From Thioalkalivibrio thiocyanodenitrificans ARhD 1 (GTDB lineage Bacteria > Pseudomonadota > Gammaproteobacteria > Ectothiorhodospirales > Ectothiorhodospiraceae), in contig NZ_KB900536.1 in the NCBI RefSeq assembly GCF_000378965.1, positions 127,001-191,000 of the forward strand: DNA of 64,000 bases. Reading direction: 5' to 3'. A program made the translations under genes and the position numbers. Positions 45,404 through 53,164 of the stretch are shown here, in pieces (positions within the stretch are counted from its first letter, which is position 1; each line of letters starts with the position of its first letter). The notes under the pieces were generated by a model. It was not told where the DNA came from and did no database searches. It was given only the letters and a program-made list of their open reading frames with translations.

Positions 45404-46705
45404 GTGCCCTACCGTTACCTGTTGTTCGTCCTTGTCCTTTTCCCGCTCCTGATCCTCTCCTCCACCACGCAGGCGGCGGAGTTCACCGTGCCCCTTGGCG
45501 GCGGTGACCGGCTGGACGTACAGGTCACGGAAGGTCATGGAGACGGTCCCCTGTTCGTATGGCTCATCAACCAGTACGGCGAACGGCGCGGGGTCGATGA
45601 CCTGGCATCGCGCCTTGCGGCGCGCGGCGCGACGGTCTGGCAGGTGGATCTGCTCAAATCCCTGCTGCTGCAGCGGGACAACGAGACCGTGCGCGCGCTG
45701 CAGGGCGATCCGGTGGCGGCGCTGCTGCAGGCGGCAGCGGACAGCGGGCTCGGGCCGGTGGTGGTCATCGCCTGCGACCGCATGTCCGTGCCCCTGCTGC
45801 GGGGGCTTCGCACCTGGCAGGAGGGCGCCGCAGACATGTCGGCCGTGGCCGGCGGCGTGCTGTTCTTCCCCAACCTGTTCAGGGGCACACCGGTGGCCGG
45901 CGAGGACCCCGAACTGATGGGCATCACCGGCGCCACCACCCTGCCCGTGGCCGTGATGCAGCCGGAACTGGGCACGCACCGACTGCGCCTGGCGGAACTG
46001 CTGGAGACCCTTCACCGGGCCGGCAGCCCCGCCTACGGCTGGCTGATCCCGGGCATGCGTGACTACTACCTGTTCCACACGGAATCGCCGGACTCCGGGG
46101 TCTTCGAAGGCTTCGGGGGGGAGGTCCCGCCGGACGTCCGGGCCGTCCTGGACGAGACGCCCGCCCGGCTCATGGCCGCCGCGCGTCTGCTGACCGCCAC
46201 GCCCCGGCCGGAGCGGATGGGCGCCCTGGACCCGGATGCCGATCGCTCCATCGCCACCGCCTACGGCCTGGTGGAACGCCCGGCCGAACCGGCCCCCGGC
46301 TATGACCTGCTGGATGCCCGCGGGGAACGCCACACGCTGGAGGAAAGCCTGGGCCGGGTCACGCTGGTGAACTTCTGGGCCACCTGGTGCCCGCCCTGTG
46401 TCCACGAGATCCCCTCCATGAACCGGCTGGCCGCGGCCTATCACGAGGACGAGTTCGCCATCGTCTCCATCAATTTCCAGGAAGACGCGGCGCACATCCT
46501 GGCGTTCATGGACGAGGTGCAGGTGGACTTTCCCGTGCTCATGGACGTGGACGGCGCCGTATCCGCCCGCTGGCGGGTGTTCGCCCTGCCCAGTTCTTTC
46601 CTGCTGGACGCCCGGGGCCGGGTCCGCTACTCGGTCAATACCGCCATCGAATGGGACACCGAAGAGGTCCGGGCGGTGATCGACCGGCTGCGCAGCGAGG
46701 AATGA
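45404..46705 (+). CDS. Hydrolase-like domain fused to a TlpA-type thioredoxin
   Basis: The 433-residue precursor starts at GTG with a signal peptide (YRYLLFVLVLFPLLILSS). Residues about 25-290 look like an alpha/beta-hydrolase fold (FVWLINQYGERRGVDDLASR, VVVIACDRMSVPLLRG), but the usual nucleophile elbow G-x-S-x-G is absent. Residues about 300-433 are a TlpA/ResA thioredoxin with NFWATWCPPCVHEIPSMNRL (C329, C332) and LPSSFLLDARGRV. It is probably a periplasmic disulfide reductase; cytochrome c maturation or repair of a partner are options. The domain pairing is unusual. Confidence 0.85.
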   Translation: MPYRYLLFVLVLFPLLILSSTTQAAEFTVPLGGGDRLDVQVTEGHGDGPLFVWLINQYGERRGVDDLASRLAARGATVWQVDLLKSLLLQRDNETVRALQGDPVAALLQAAADSGLGPVVVIACDRMSVPLLRGLRTWQEGAADMSAVAGGVLFFPNLFRGTPVAGEDPELMGITGATTLPVAVMQPELGTHRLRLAELLETLHRAGSPAYGWLIPGMRDYYLFHTESPDSGVFEGFGGEVPPDVRAVLDETPARLMAAARLLTATPRPERMGALDPDADRSIATAYGLVERPAEPAPGYDLLDARGERHTLEESLGRVTLVNFWATWCPPCVHEIPSMNRLAAAYHEDEFAIVSINFQEDAAHILAFMDEVQVDFPVLMDVDGAVSARWRVFALPSSFLLDARGRVRYSVNTAIEWDTEEVRAVIDRLRSEE

Positions 46706-46734
46706 CGGGGACGGCGGGTCCCGCGGGGCCGATC

Positions 46735-46740
46735 TATACT
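46735..46740 (+). promoter_or_regulatory. Possible -10 box for the YbaK-type gene
   Basis: TATACT lies about 28 bases before the ATG at 46768, just after the thioredoxin-fusion stop codon. No good -35 is visible at 16-18 bases upstream, so this is tentative. Confidence 0.35.
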
Positions 46741-46767
46741 TGAAGGCAGGTTCAGCTTCACGGAGGC

Positions 46768-47244
46768 ATGACCATGGCCATCGCGGAAACCCTCAAGGCC
46801 TTTCTGGACGGGCATGGCGTGGATTACCAGGTGGTGACACATGCCCATACCCCGTCGGCCAATCGCAGCGCCGAGGCGGCGCATGTGCCGGGAGACTCCC
46901 TGGCGAAGGCCGTGGTTCTGGAGAACGGCGGCCAGCTCCTGCTGGCCGCCCTCCCCGCCACCCGGCGGCTCAAGCTGGGGCGCCTGCACCAGGCCCTGGG
47001 CGAGCACGTGGGCCTGGCCACCGAAGCGGAGATGGGACGCCTGTTTCCGGACTGCGAGCGCGGCGCCGTGCCGGCCCTGGGCGCCGCCTACGGCATGGAG
47101 ACCCTGCTGGATGACAGCCTCGCGGCACAGGACGACGTCTACATCGAGGGCGGCGACCACGAGTCGCTGATCCACCTGAGCGGCGAGTCTTTCCGCACCC
47201 TGCTGGGCCAGGCGCGCCACGGGGATTTCAGCACCCATGTCTGA
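46768..47244 (+). CDS. YbaK/ProX-type aminoacyl-tRNA deacylase domain protein
   Basis: The 158-residue product is a free-standing YbaK/EbsC/ProRS-INS editing domain. It has TPSANRSAEAAHVPGDSLAK, AVVLENGGQLLLAALPATRR with the conserved Lys just before, and AAYGMETLLDDSLAAQ. Members hydrolyse mischarged aminoacyl-tRNAs (for example Cys-tRNA-Pro or Ala-tRNA-Pro); which substrate applies here cannot be decided by eye. Start at 46768 (MTMAIAETL); a second ATG two codons later is equally possible. Confidence 0.87.
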   Translation: MTMAIAETLKAFLDGHGVDYQVVTHAHTPSANRSAEAAHVPGDSLAKAVVLENGGQLLLAALPATRRLKLGRLHQALGEHVGLATEAEMGRLFPDCERGAVPALGAAYGMETLLDDSLAAQDDVYIEGGDHESLIHLSGESFRTLLGQARHGDFSTHV

Positions 47245-47355
47245 CCGGTGAGGGCGTGACCCGGGGCGCGGCGCGGGTGGTCCTGAGGCGCGCGGAACAG
47301 TATGATCCGGCCTGACCCGCAAGGGTTGGAACCCGAATCCACTGAACGGACGCCC

Positions 47356-48303
47356 ATGGACAATCTCAAGCGCGCCATCGAGCAGCATCACCGGCGCCTG
47401 GAAGGCCTGCTGCACGACCCCCTGCAACGCATCGCCCAACGACTGCCGGCCGCCTGGCCCGACCGGGAGGCGCTGGACGCCGTGCTCGAGCCCGCCATTC
47501 GGGAGATCCCCGAATGCACGTTTCTCTACGCGGTGAACACCGCCGGGGTGCAGCTCTCCGACAACATCGCCCGAACCGGCCTGCTGCCCGAGTATTTCGG
47601 TCGCGACCGTTCCCAGCGGCCGTACATGAAGGAGGTGGTCCCGGCGGACGGATTCCTGCTGTCCGACGCCTATATCAGCCTGTATGCCCGGCGCCCGTCG
47701 ATCACCGCACTGCAGCTGATCCGCGACGCGGAGGGCAACGCACTGGGCTTTCTCGGTGCGGATTTCGACCTGCGCAACCTGCCCGACATCGCCAGCCTCT
47801 ACGAGGAGACCACGGAATGGCGCCAGATCAAGGGCGATCCGTCCATCCGCGGGGCGGTGTTTCAGCAAAGCCGCGCCGAGAGCGTCATGGACCGGGAGAT
47901 GGAGTCGGTGCTGTCCATCCTGGAGGAGCTGTTCACGGAGCGGGGCGTGTTTCAGGCGGTCCTGCATTTCTCCAGCAGCCGGGCCACGGTATGGACCCTG
48001 GATGACCCCTACCGCTACCGCATCCTGACCCACGAGGCCCTGAGCGACCCCGACACCTGCCTGGCCTTCCCCCACCGGGACTATCCGGAAAACGCCCAGA
48101 TTCCGTCCCACGCCGTACGCGACGTGCTGGACAACTTCCGGGCCCTGCGCTTCGCGGACGAAACCGTCTACCTGCGCTCCGCGTCCATCAACCTGTTCAA
48201 CGGCATGATCAGCCTGACCTTCTCCTGCGACGGCTCCCATTACATGACCTGGGCCGATTTCCTGGATCGCTCCATCGACTTCTGGCTCGGCAGCACGGGC
48301 TGA
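47356..48303 (+). CDS. PDC (Cache-like) sensor domain protein without an output domain
   Basis: The 315-residue product contains CTFLYAVNTAGVQLSDNIAR and RSQRPYMKEVVPADGFLLSD, then YISLYARRPSITALQLIRD and GNALGFLGADFDLRNLPDI, the pattern of PDC/Cache ligand-binding domains. The C-terminal part (FSSSRATVWTLDDPYRYRIL) is not recognised. I see no membrane segment and no signal peptide, so the protein looks cytosolic, unlike most PDC domains, which are extracytoplasmic parts of receptors. The partner and ligand are unknown. Confidence 0.75.
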   Translation: MDNLKRAIEQHHRRLEGLLHDPLQRIAQRLPAAWPDREALDAVLEPAIREIPECTFLYAVNTAGVQLSDNIARTGLLPEYFGRDRSQRPYMKEVVPADGFLLSDAYISLYARRPSITALQLIRDAEGNALGFLGADFDLRNLPDIASLYEETTEWRQIKGDPSIRGAVFQQSRAESVMDREMESVLSILEELFTERGVFQAVLHFSSSRATVWTLDDPYRYRILTHEALSDPDTCLAFPHRDYPENAQIPSHAVRDVLDNFRALRFADETVYLRSASINLFNGMISLTFSCDGSHYMTWADFLDRSIDFWLGSTG

Positions 48304-48326
48304 TCAGCGTGCGAATGGCGTGGACC

Positions 48327-48471
48327 GGGGTGAGCAAGCGAACCCCAACAATGACTGCCACAGAGGGCACAGAGAAAAAACCAACAGGATTGCAGGTTGG
48401 GGTGAGCACAGCGAACCCCAACAATGACGAGGCCGCTCGAACCCCGTTGGGGTTTGCTCCGCTCACCCCAA
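48327..48471. repeat. Palindromic GGGGTGAGC...GAACCCCAA repeats, three copies
   Basis: Two direct copies lie at 48327-48354 and 48397-48427 (GGTGAGCACAGCGAACCCCA type, each followed by ACAATGA). One inverted copy lies at 48446-48471 (TTGGGGTTTGCTCCGCTCAC). Each can fold on itself (TTGGGG...CCCCAA). Between the first two lies one CACAGAGGGCACAGAG segment, the same word as the array at 431-548. The element fills the 225-base gap between the PDC protein and the phosphodiesterase. Confidence 0.85.
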
Positions 48472-48528
48472 TCTACTGTTCGGAGAAACAAGGGTCTTTC
48501 TTCGTCTGCTTCGTGGGGAACAACGAAC

Positions 48529-49281
48529 TCACCCGGTCAGCCGGGCCCGCAGGCCGGGCAGGTCGAAGGTTTCGATGAAGCGCACGCCGCGCGCCGCGAG
48601 CGCCCGGGCAACCTCGGGGTCGGCCACCTCGTAGACCGCCATCCGGACCGACTCGAAGGCGATCGGGCCCGATGCGGGCAGACCACGGACATCGCAGAAC
48701 AAATAGCCGAGCCCCAGGCCGGCCATCCGGTCACGCTCATCCCAGCGGTCGATGACGCCGCCCAGCGCCGACCAGCCGGGGCGGCTTCCATTGGACAGAC
48801 GCGAACCGGCCTCGGCCAGCAGGGGCACGGAGAACGAGATCAGCACGCACCGATCGGCCACCGGCTCCAGTACCGGACTGACGGCATCCAGCACCGTGCG
48901 CACCCCGAAATGGGCCACCGCCACGCGCTTGATCTCCACGAACACCCCGACGCCGGGGTGGTCCTGAAGGCACGCCGCCATCTGTTCCAGACTCGCGAGC
49001 CGGTTGTCCGCGAAGCGCTCGCCCAGGCGGTCAGGCTCGGAGGCGCTCAGCCTCAACAACGAGGCCAGGTCCTGTTCGTGGACGGCGCCCGGCACGCCGC
49101 AGACGCGCTTGAGATCCGCGTCGTGGAACAGAACGGGCACCCGGTCCGCGGACAGCTGCACGTCCACCTCCACGTACCGCGCGCCGGCGGCGATTGCCGC
49201 CTCGATGCCGGGCAGGGAATTCTCCGGGTAGCAGGCCCGATGGCCTCGATGGGCGATGAGTTCAGGGATGACCGGTGCCAT
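48529..49281 (-). CDS. Glycerophosphodiester phosphodiesterase
   Basis: The 250-residue product has the GDPD signature LIAHRGHRACYPENSLPGIE (catalytic His and Glu) and ARYVEVDVQLSADRVPVLFH, followed by DADLKRV. No signal peptide is visible, so it is probably cytosolic and splits glycerophosphodiesters to glycerol 3-phosphate and an alcohol. I place the start at ATG 49281 (MAPVIPELIAHRG), where homology begins; upstream in-frame ATGs at 49320-49326 would add 13-15 residues, and no option has a strong ribosome site. Confidence 0.9.
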   Translation of the reverse strand: MAPVIPELIAHRGHRACYPENSLPGIEAAIAAGARYVEVDVQLSADRVPVLFHDADLKRVCGVPGAVHEQDLASLLRLSASEPDRLGERFADNRLASLEQMAACLQDHPGVGVFVEIKRVAVAHFGVRTVLDAVSPVLEPVADRCVLISFSVPLLAEAGSRLSNGSRPGWSALGGVIDRWDERDRMAGLGLGYLFCDVRGLPASGPIAFESVRMAVYEVADPEVARALAARGVRFIETFDLPGLRARLTG

Positions 49282-49402
49282 AGGGAGAAGGGCGTCCTCG
49301 CGCCGGAGACCGTCCGGCATGGACATGACCCGGGCCGGGGGCCGTGGGTTCACGGGCAATATAGCCCCGGACGGCCGCAGGGGCCATGCCCCCGAGGGCC
49401 CC

Positions 49403-50113
49403 TCAGTCCCGCCGGTAGACCCCGAACCGGCACTGCCAGGGATCCGAGTAACCCGCGGGGCAACTGTAAGTGCCCATGAACTCGCGGTCCGGGCTCAGCA
49501 TGGCGCCGGCGATTCCGCTGCCGGATGACGCCGTGTAATCGCCCCACCACAGGCCGAAATCCCTTTCAAGGAGGGGCAGGTCCATGAGCATGCCGAAGCC
49601 GTCGGCGTTCAGGGTGCTGCACAGTCCCGACCCGCAGGTCGCCTCGGATGCCGTCAGTGCAAGCCGGCCGCCGTGCCGGCGCATCTGCCGCCCGAACCAG
49701 CTCCCGTCGATATCGCGGAAACGGTAGCGCGGCAGACCGGGGGCATGACGCTCCAGCACCGCGAAATCGAAGAACTCGCTCACCATGATCCCGTGCCGGC
49801 GCCCCGGATCGGTGAACAACCTTGCCCGGGAACCGTCGCTGAACCGTGCGCGATACACGCCGTGGGCTTCCTTAAGCAGGTACCCGGTGATGCCGAAGTC
49901 GCTCCCGGACAGTCGATGCCGGACGATGTGATCGTCACAGATCCGCCATTCCAGCGTGAACAATGACCCCGCATCGTCTTCCATGGCGCCGAACCAGGTC
50001 CCGTCCAGTCCGAGCACCCCGTGGCAGCCGCGCACCTTCGTGTCCTCCACGCAGGCGGACAGCAACGGCAGCAGCAGCACACAGGCCAGCACAATCTTCC
50101 ACCGTGACCACAT
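49403..50113 (-). CDS. Lipoprotein of unknown function with an internal repeat
   Basis: The 236-residue precursor has a lipoprotein signal (WKIVLACVLLLPLLSAC, lipobox LSAC, acylated Cys 21). The start at 50113 has GGAGG upstream; 14 codons of open frame before it lack one. The mature part contains LDGTWFGAMEDD (about residue 37) and IDGSWFGRQMRR (about 136), suggesting two copies of a roughly 100-residue domain, each perhaps a small beta barrel. There are several Cys pairs (about 29, 59, 170-190, 220-230). I do not recognise the family. Confidence 0.75.
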   Translation of the reverse strand: MWSRWKIVLACVLLLPLLSACVEDTKVRGCHGVLGLDGTWFGAMEDDAGSLFTLEWRICDDHIVRHRLSGSDFGITGYLLKEAHGVYRARFSDGSRARLFTDPGRRHGIMVSEFFDFAVLERHAPGLPRYRFRDIDGSWFGRQMRRHGGRLALTASEATCGSGLCSTLNADGFGMLMDLPLLERDFGLWWGDYTASSGSGIAGAMLSPDREFMGTYSCPAGYSDPWQCRFGVYRRD

Positions 50114-50469
50114 GCCCCACCTCCATGCATGCGCCGGCATCACGCGGCGCTTCATGGCGGTCAGCCTGCCGGAGGTTACCTGAACACAGGCTGAGCGGGG
50201 ACAAAGAAGACGGCTCCTCGACGTTCCCGGTGGGTTCGATCATCACCGAGGATCCATGAACATCAGGGCGATGCCCCCCGTAGGAGCCCGGTCCTCCGGG
50301 CGATCCTGATCCCCAGGCCAAACCCCGCTCCCCGGGCGAACGGGCGCCACCGACAAAGGCTTTCCATTCGAAACGTCGAAGCACCAAAAAAACCGGGGCC
50401 GCACATGACGGCCCCGGATTGTCTCGGATGATCAGGTTGCCGGGGTCCTGCGGCCCCCGGAACGCCCTG
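50114..50469. other. Intergenic stretch with no gene
   Basis: Between the lipoprotein gene start and the FKBP-rhodanese stop I see no convincing coding sequence. It contains the FKBP-rhodanese terminator at 50386-50417 and, presumably, the promoter of the lipoprotein gene, for which no clear -10/-35 pair is visible. The short open frames here lack ribosome sites. Confidence 0.5.
50386..50417 (-). terminator. Rho-independent terminator after the FKBP-rhodanese gene
   Basis: CCGGGGCC (50393-50400) and GGCCCCGG (50410-50417) form a perfect eight-pair stem with a nine-base loop. On the minus strand this is followed by seven T (50392-50386). It lies 52 bases after the stop codon at 50470. Confidence 0.9.
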
Positions 50470-51231
50470 TCAGCACTGGGTGCCGGACTCGTTGGCCGGG
50501 CAGTCCCTGGTCACCGGACGCCCCTCGGCGGTCCAGCCCATGATGCCGTCGGTGACGTTGTAGACCTGCTGGTAGCCGGCCTGTTCCACCATGGCCCGGG
50601 CCAGCAAACCCGTGCGGTTGCCCACCCGGCAGATGATCGCCACCGGCTGGTCGGGCTTGACCAGTTGATCCAACTCCGCGGGGAAGGTCTGCACGAAGTT
50701 GCCGCGCTCATCGAACGCGGTCAGCAGATAGCTGCCTTCCACCACGCCGGTCTCGCTCCACTCGTCCGCGCGGCGCACGTCGATCACGGTGACGCCCTCC
50801 TTCACCAGTTCCGCGAATCGGGTGTTGTCCACCTCGGTAAAGGGCGGCGGCTCCACGGCCAGCAGTTCCACCTCGAAACGCAGCGTGGCGTTGGGCGGAA
50901 TCACGCCGCCCGCGCCCGCCGGCCCGTAGGCCAGGTCCGGCGGAATGATCATCTCGCGCTTGCCGCCCACACGCATGCCCTCAATGCCCATCTCCCAGCC
51001 GGGGATCACCTGGCCCATGCCGAGCACCAGGGTAAACGGGGTATCGCGGTCATGACTGGAGTCGAACTGCGTGCCATCCTCCAGCCAGCCGGTGTAGTGG
51101 ACCTGAATGGTGGTGTTGCGCACGGCCTTGTCGCCCTCGCCTTCGGTCAGGTCGGTGACCTGCACTTCCGCCGCGCCGGCGGCCGCCATGAACACGAACA
51201 TCAGGGCGGGAATCCAGAATCTCATATGCAC
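50470..51231 (-). CDS. Exported FKBP-type prolyl isomerase fused to a rhodanese domain
   Basis: The 253-residue precursor starts at GTG 51231 (GGGAG six bases upstream) or ATG 51225. The signal peptide is MRFWIPALMFVFMAAAGAA. Residues about 22-125 are an FKBP domain: TIQVHYTGWLEDGTQFDSSH, GMGQVIPGWEMGIEGMRVGG and PPDLAYGPAGAGGVIPPNAT. Residues about 130-245 are a rhodanese domain with VTVIDVRRADEWSETGVV and the active-site loop ICRVGNRTG (C201 present). It is probably periplasmic. The fusion suggests folding plus sulfur or persulfide chemistry on the same client. A terminator follows. Confidence 0.9.
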   Translation of the reverse strand: MHMRFWIPALMFVFMAAAGAAEVQVTDLTEGEGDKAVRNTTIQVHYTGWLEDGTQFDSSHDRDTPFTLVLGMGQVIPGWEMGIEGMRVGGKREMIIPPDLAYGPAGAGGVIPPNATLRFEVELLAVEPPPFTEVDNTRFAELVKEGVTVIDVRRADEWSETGVVEGSYLLTAFDERGNFVQTFPAELDQLVKPDQPVAIICRVGNRTGLLARAMVEQAGYQQVYNVTDGIMGWTAEGRPVTRDCPANESGTQC

Positions 51232-51313
51232 AGAAAACTCCCGAATTTGTATGGATCTACCGCAGGAATCGGCTCAGCTTAACACAGCCCGTCAGCCGGG
51301 ACCGGGCGGGGGG

Positions 51314-52015
51314 TCACTCCTCCGGGATGCGCGCCCGCACGGCATCGCGGTCGAACCACCATTTCTCCCCGACGATGGCGTTGACGATCAGGCCCAGTCG
51401 CGGAAACAGCCGCTCGATGTTGTTGAGCTCGTACATCTCGATCCAGGTCTCGAGGGTTTCCTGGTCCTCGATGCCCCGATGACGGCGCGCCACCTTGGCG
51501 ATCACCTGGTTGGTCAGAAAGGTCAGGTTGTCCCGTTCGCGCCCCTCGGTGCGCAGCCCGGCGATGTAATGAGCCACCATGGCCGCCACAGCGGCACCGT
51601 CGGAATCCTCGGGCGTCTCGTCCACCACGTGATTGAGCATGCCCACGGTGGTGTGTGCCTGGATGGGGAACGTCACTCCCAGCCAGACCCCGTGACCCAG
51701 GGCCACGATGGAATCGTCCTGTTCACTGCGATAGAGGATATCGCAGGCCTCCACCGCCTCCTGCCACGCGCCGGCCTCCACCAGGGGCTCGACCAGGGGC
51801 CGGACCGTCTCCCAGGCCTCTTCGAGGCGCTCGAGGCCCAGCAGGGCCTCGCCCATGTCCAGCAGCACGTGGGCACGCTCCGGCAGGGGGGCGTCATCGG
51901 GCATCGCCGCCAGGCGCACCTGCAGATCCGCCAGCTGCTGCTCCATGGCGGCCTGATCCGTGGAGAGGACGCCGGTGAAGGGATTGCCGGGGCGGGTTTC
52001 GGGGTCGTGTTCCAT
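51314..52015 (-). CDS. Conserved-looking hypothetical protein, helical
   Basis: The 233-residue product begins MEHDPETRPGNPFTGVLSTD. The N-terminal half (about 24-105) is a run of amphipathic helices that look TPR-like (AHVLLDMGEALLGLERLEEA, VRPLVEPLVEAGAWQEAVEA). The C-terminal half has GVWLGVTFPIQAHTTVGMLN and ETLETWIEMYELNNIERLFP. No signal peptide or membrane span is seen. Start at 52015 with GGAG eight bases upstream. I do not recognise a function. It stands alone, convergent with nothing and divergent from the rhodanese gene. Confidence 0.75.
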   Translation of the reverse strand: MEHDPETRPGNPFTGVLSTDQAAMEQQLADLQVRLAAMPDDAPLPERAHVLLDMGEALLGLERLEEAWETVRPLVEPLVEAGAWQEAVEACDILYRSEQDDSIVALGHGVWLGVTFPIQAHTTVGMLNHVVDETPEDSDGAAVAAMVAHYIAGLRTEGRERDNLTFLTNQVIAKVARRHRGIEDQETLETWIEMYELNNIERLFPRLGLIVNAIVGEKWWFDRDAVRARIPEE

Positions 52016-52125
52016 GCGTGGGGCTCCGTGGCGTGGGGGACTGTCCGGGCGTGGGCGTCTGGCTTTTTACCGAAGCGGGGCCCGGTTGGCAACCAGCCCC
52101 TTCGGATACAGGGTCTTTACTCCCC

Positions 52126-52131
52126 TATAAT
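52126..52131 (+). promoter_or_regulatory. -10 box for the rhodanese gene
   Basis: A perfect TATAAT lies 32 bases before the ATG at 52163. The region 16-19 bases upstream (TTCGGATACA) matches a -35 only poorly. A start near 52138 would leave a leader of about 25 bases. Confidence 0.55.
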
Positions 52132-52162
52132 GGGCGCCCGTCCTGAACAATCGAGGCATGCA

Positions 52163-52630
52163 ATGAAGAACTACCAGTCGCTGGTGGACGAAGCGCTGAC
52201 CCGGGTGCCTGAGGTCATGCCCTGGGACCTGCGCGAGCGCCTTCAGGGCCCGGACCGGCCGGTGCTCCTGGACATCCGCGAACCGGAAGAATACGCCGCC
52301 ATGCACATCCCGGACAGCCTGCACGTGCCCCGGGGCATCCTGGAGGCGGCGGCCGAATGGGGCTTTGACGAGACCGAACCGCGCCTGGCGGGGGCCCGGG
52401 ACGAGGAGGTCGTGGTGATCTGCCGCTCCGGCCGGCGCAGTGCCCTGGCGGCACGGACCCTGCAGGAGCTGGGATTCACCCGTGTGCAGTCCCTCAAGCT
52501 GGGCGTGCGCGGCTGGAACGACGACGACGGCCCCCTTGAGGACGCCCGAGGCGAACCGGTGGACCCCGACGAGGCCGACGAGTACCTGCGGGTCAAGGTG
52601 CGGCCGGACCAGATGGGCCCCGATTCCTGA
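52163..52630 (+). CDS. Cytosolic single-domain rhodanese-like protein
   Basis: The 155-residue product begins MKNYQSLVDEALTRVPEVMP and has LLDIREPEEYAAMHIPDSLH, VPRGILEAAAEW and the active-site loop VICRSGRRSALAA (C87), a complete rhodanese domain. A short acidic tail follows (PVDPDEADEYLRVKVRPDQM). No signal peptide. It could move sulfane sulfur; in a sulfur-oxidising host that would be relevant, but host metabolism is not shown by this window. Confidence 0.9.
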   Translation: MKNYQSLVDEALTRVPEVMPWDLRERLQGPDRPVLLDIREPEEYAAMHIPDSLHVPRGILEAAAEWGFDETEPRLAGARDEEVVVICRSGRRSALAARTLQELGFTRVQSLKLGVRGWNDDDGPLEDARGEPVDPDEADEYLRVKVRPDQMGPDS

Positions 52631-52685
52631 CCCGCACCGATGGGTTACACTTGGCCGCATTTCCCACAACAGCGGAGCCTGTGCC

Positions 52686-53102
52686 ATGCCGAGACTGCCA
52701 GCCTTGATCCTCCTTACCGTCCTGCTCGCGGCCTGCGGGGGCAACGGTGCCGACAGCGTCGAGGGTGGCGTGGGCGGCGTAGTCAGCCTGGACCCGCAGC
52801 TCGCCGGCCAGGCGACGCCCGGGGAAACCGTTTTCCTGTTCGCGCGCCGCCCCGACGGCCCGCCCATGCCGCTGGCGATTCAGCGCCTGCAGGTGCAGGA
52901 TCTCCCCTACCGCTTCCGGCTGGACGACAGCCACGCCATGACGGACATGACCCTTTCCTCGGTGGATCGGGTGGTGGTGGTGGCCCGTGTATCGCGCTCC
53001 GGCCGGGCGATGCCGGCCTCGGGGGATCTGGAGGGTCAGAGCGGGCCGGTGACCACCGGCACGGGCAATCTGGAGATCGTCATCGACCGCGTGCTGCCCT
53101 GA
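52686..53102 (+). CDS. Lipoprotein resembling the C-terminal domain of CcmI/CcmH
   Basis: The 138-residue precursor has a lipoprotein signal (PALILLTVLLAACGG, acylated Cys 17). The mature part, VGGVVSLDPQLAGQATPGET followed by VFLFARRPDGPPMPLAI and LDDSHAMTDMTLSSVDRVVV, matches by recognition the periplasmic C-terminal domain of CcmI-type cytochrome c maturation proteins. It lacks their membrane and TPR parts. No ccm genes are nearby. It may be a stand-alone helper for c-type cytochrome assembly, or a domain reused for another role. Confidence 0.8.
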   Translation: MPRLPALILLTVLLAACGGNGADSVEGGVGGVVSLDPQLAGQATPGETVFLFARRPDGPPMPLAIQRLQVQDLPYRFRLDDSHAMTDMTLSSVDRVVVVARVSRSGRAMPASGDLEGQSGPVTTGTGNLEIVIDRVLP

Positions 53103-53164
53103 CGGCACGGCCGGGCGGCAGGACGCCCGGCAGTCGAAGCCCGCACGCCCCGGGCACGGGCGGA

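Noticed and set aside
44651-48240. Long minus-strand frames opposite the DUF3300, thioredoxin-fusion, YbaK and PDC genes
   Set aside because: Low-complexity antisense translations; the plus-strand frames carry signal peptides and known motifs.
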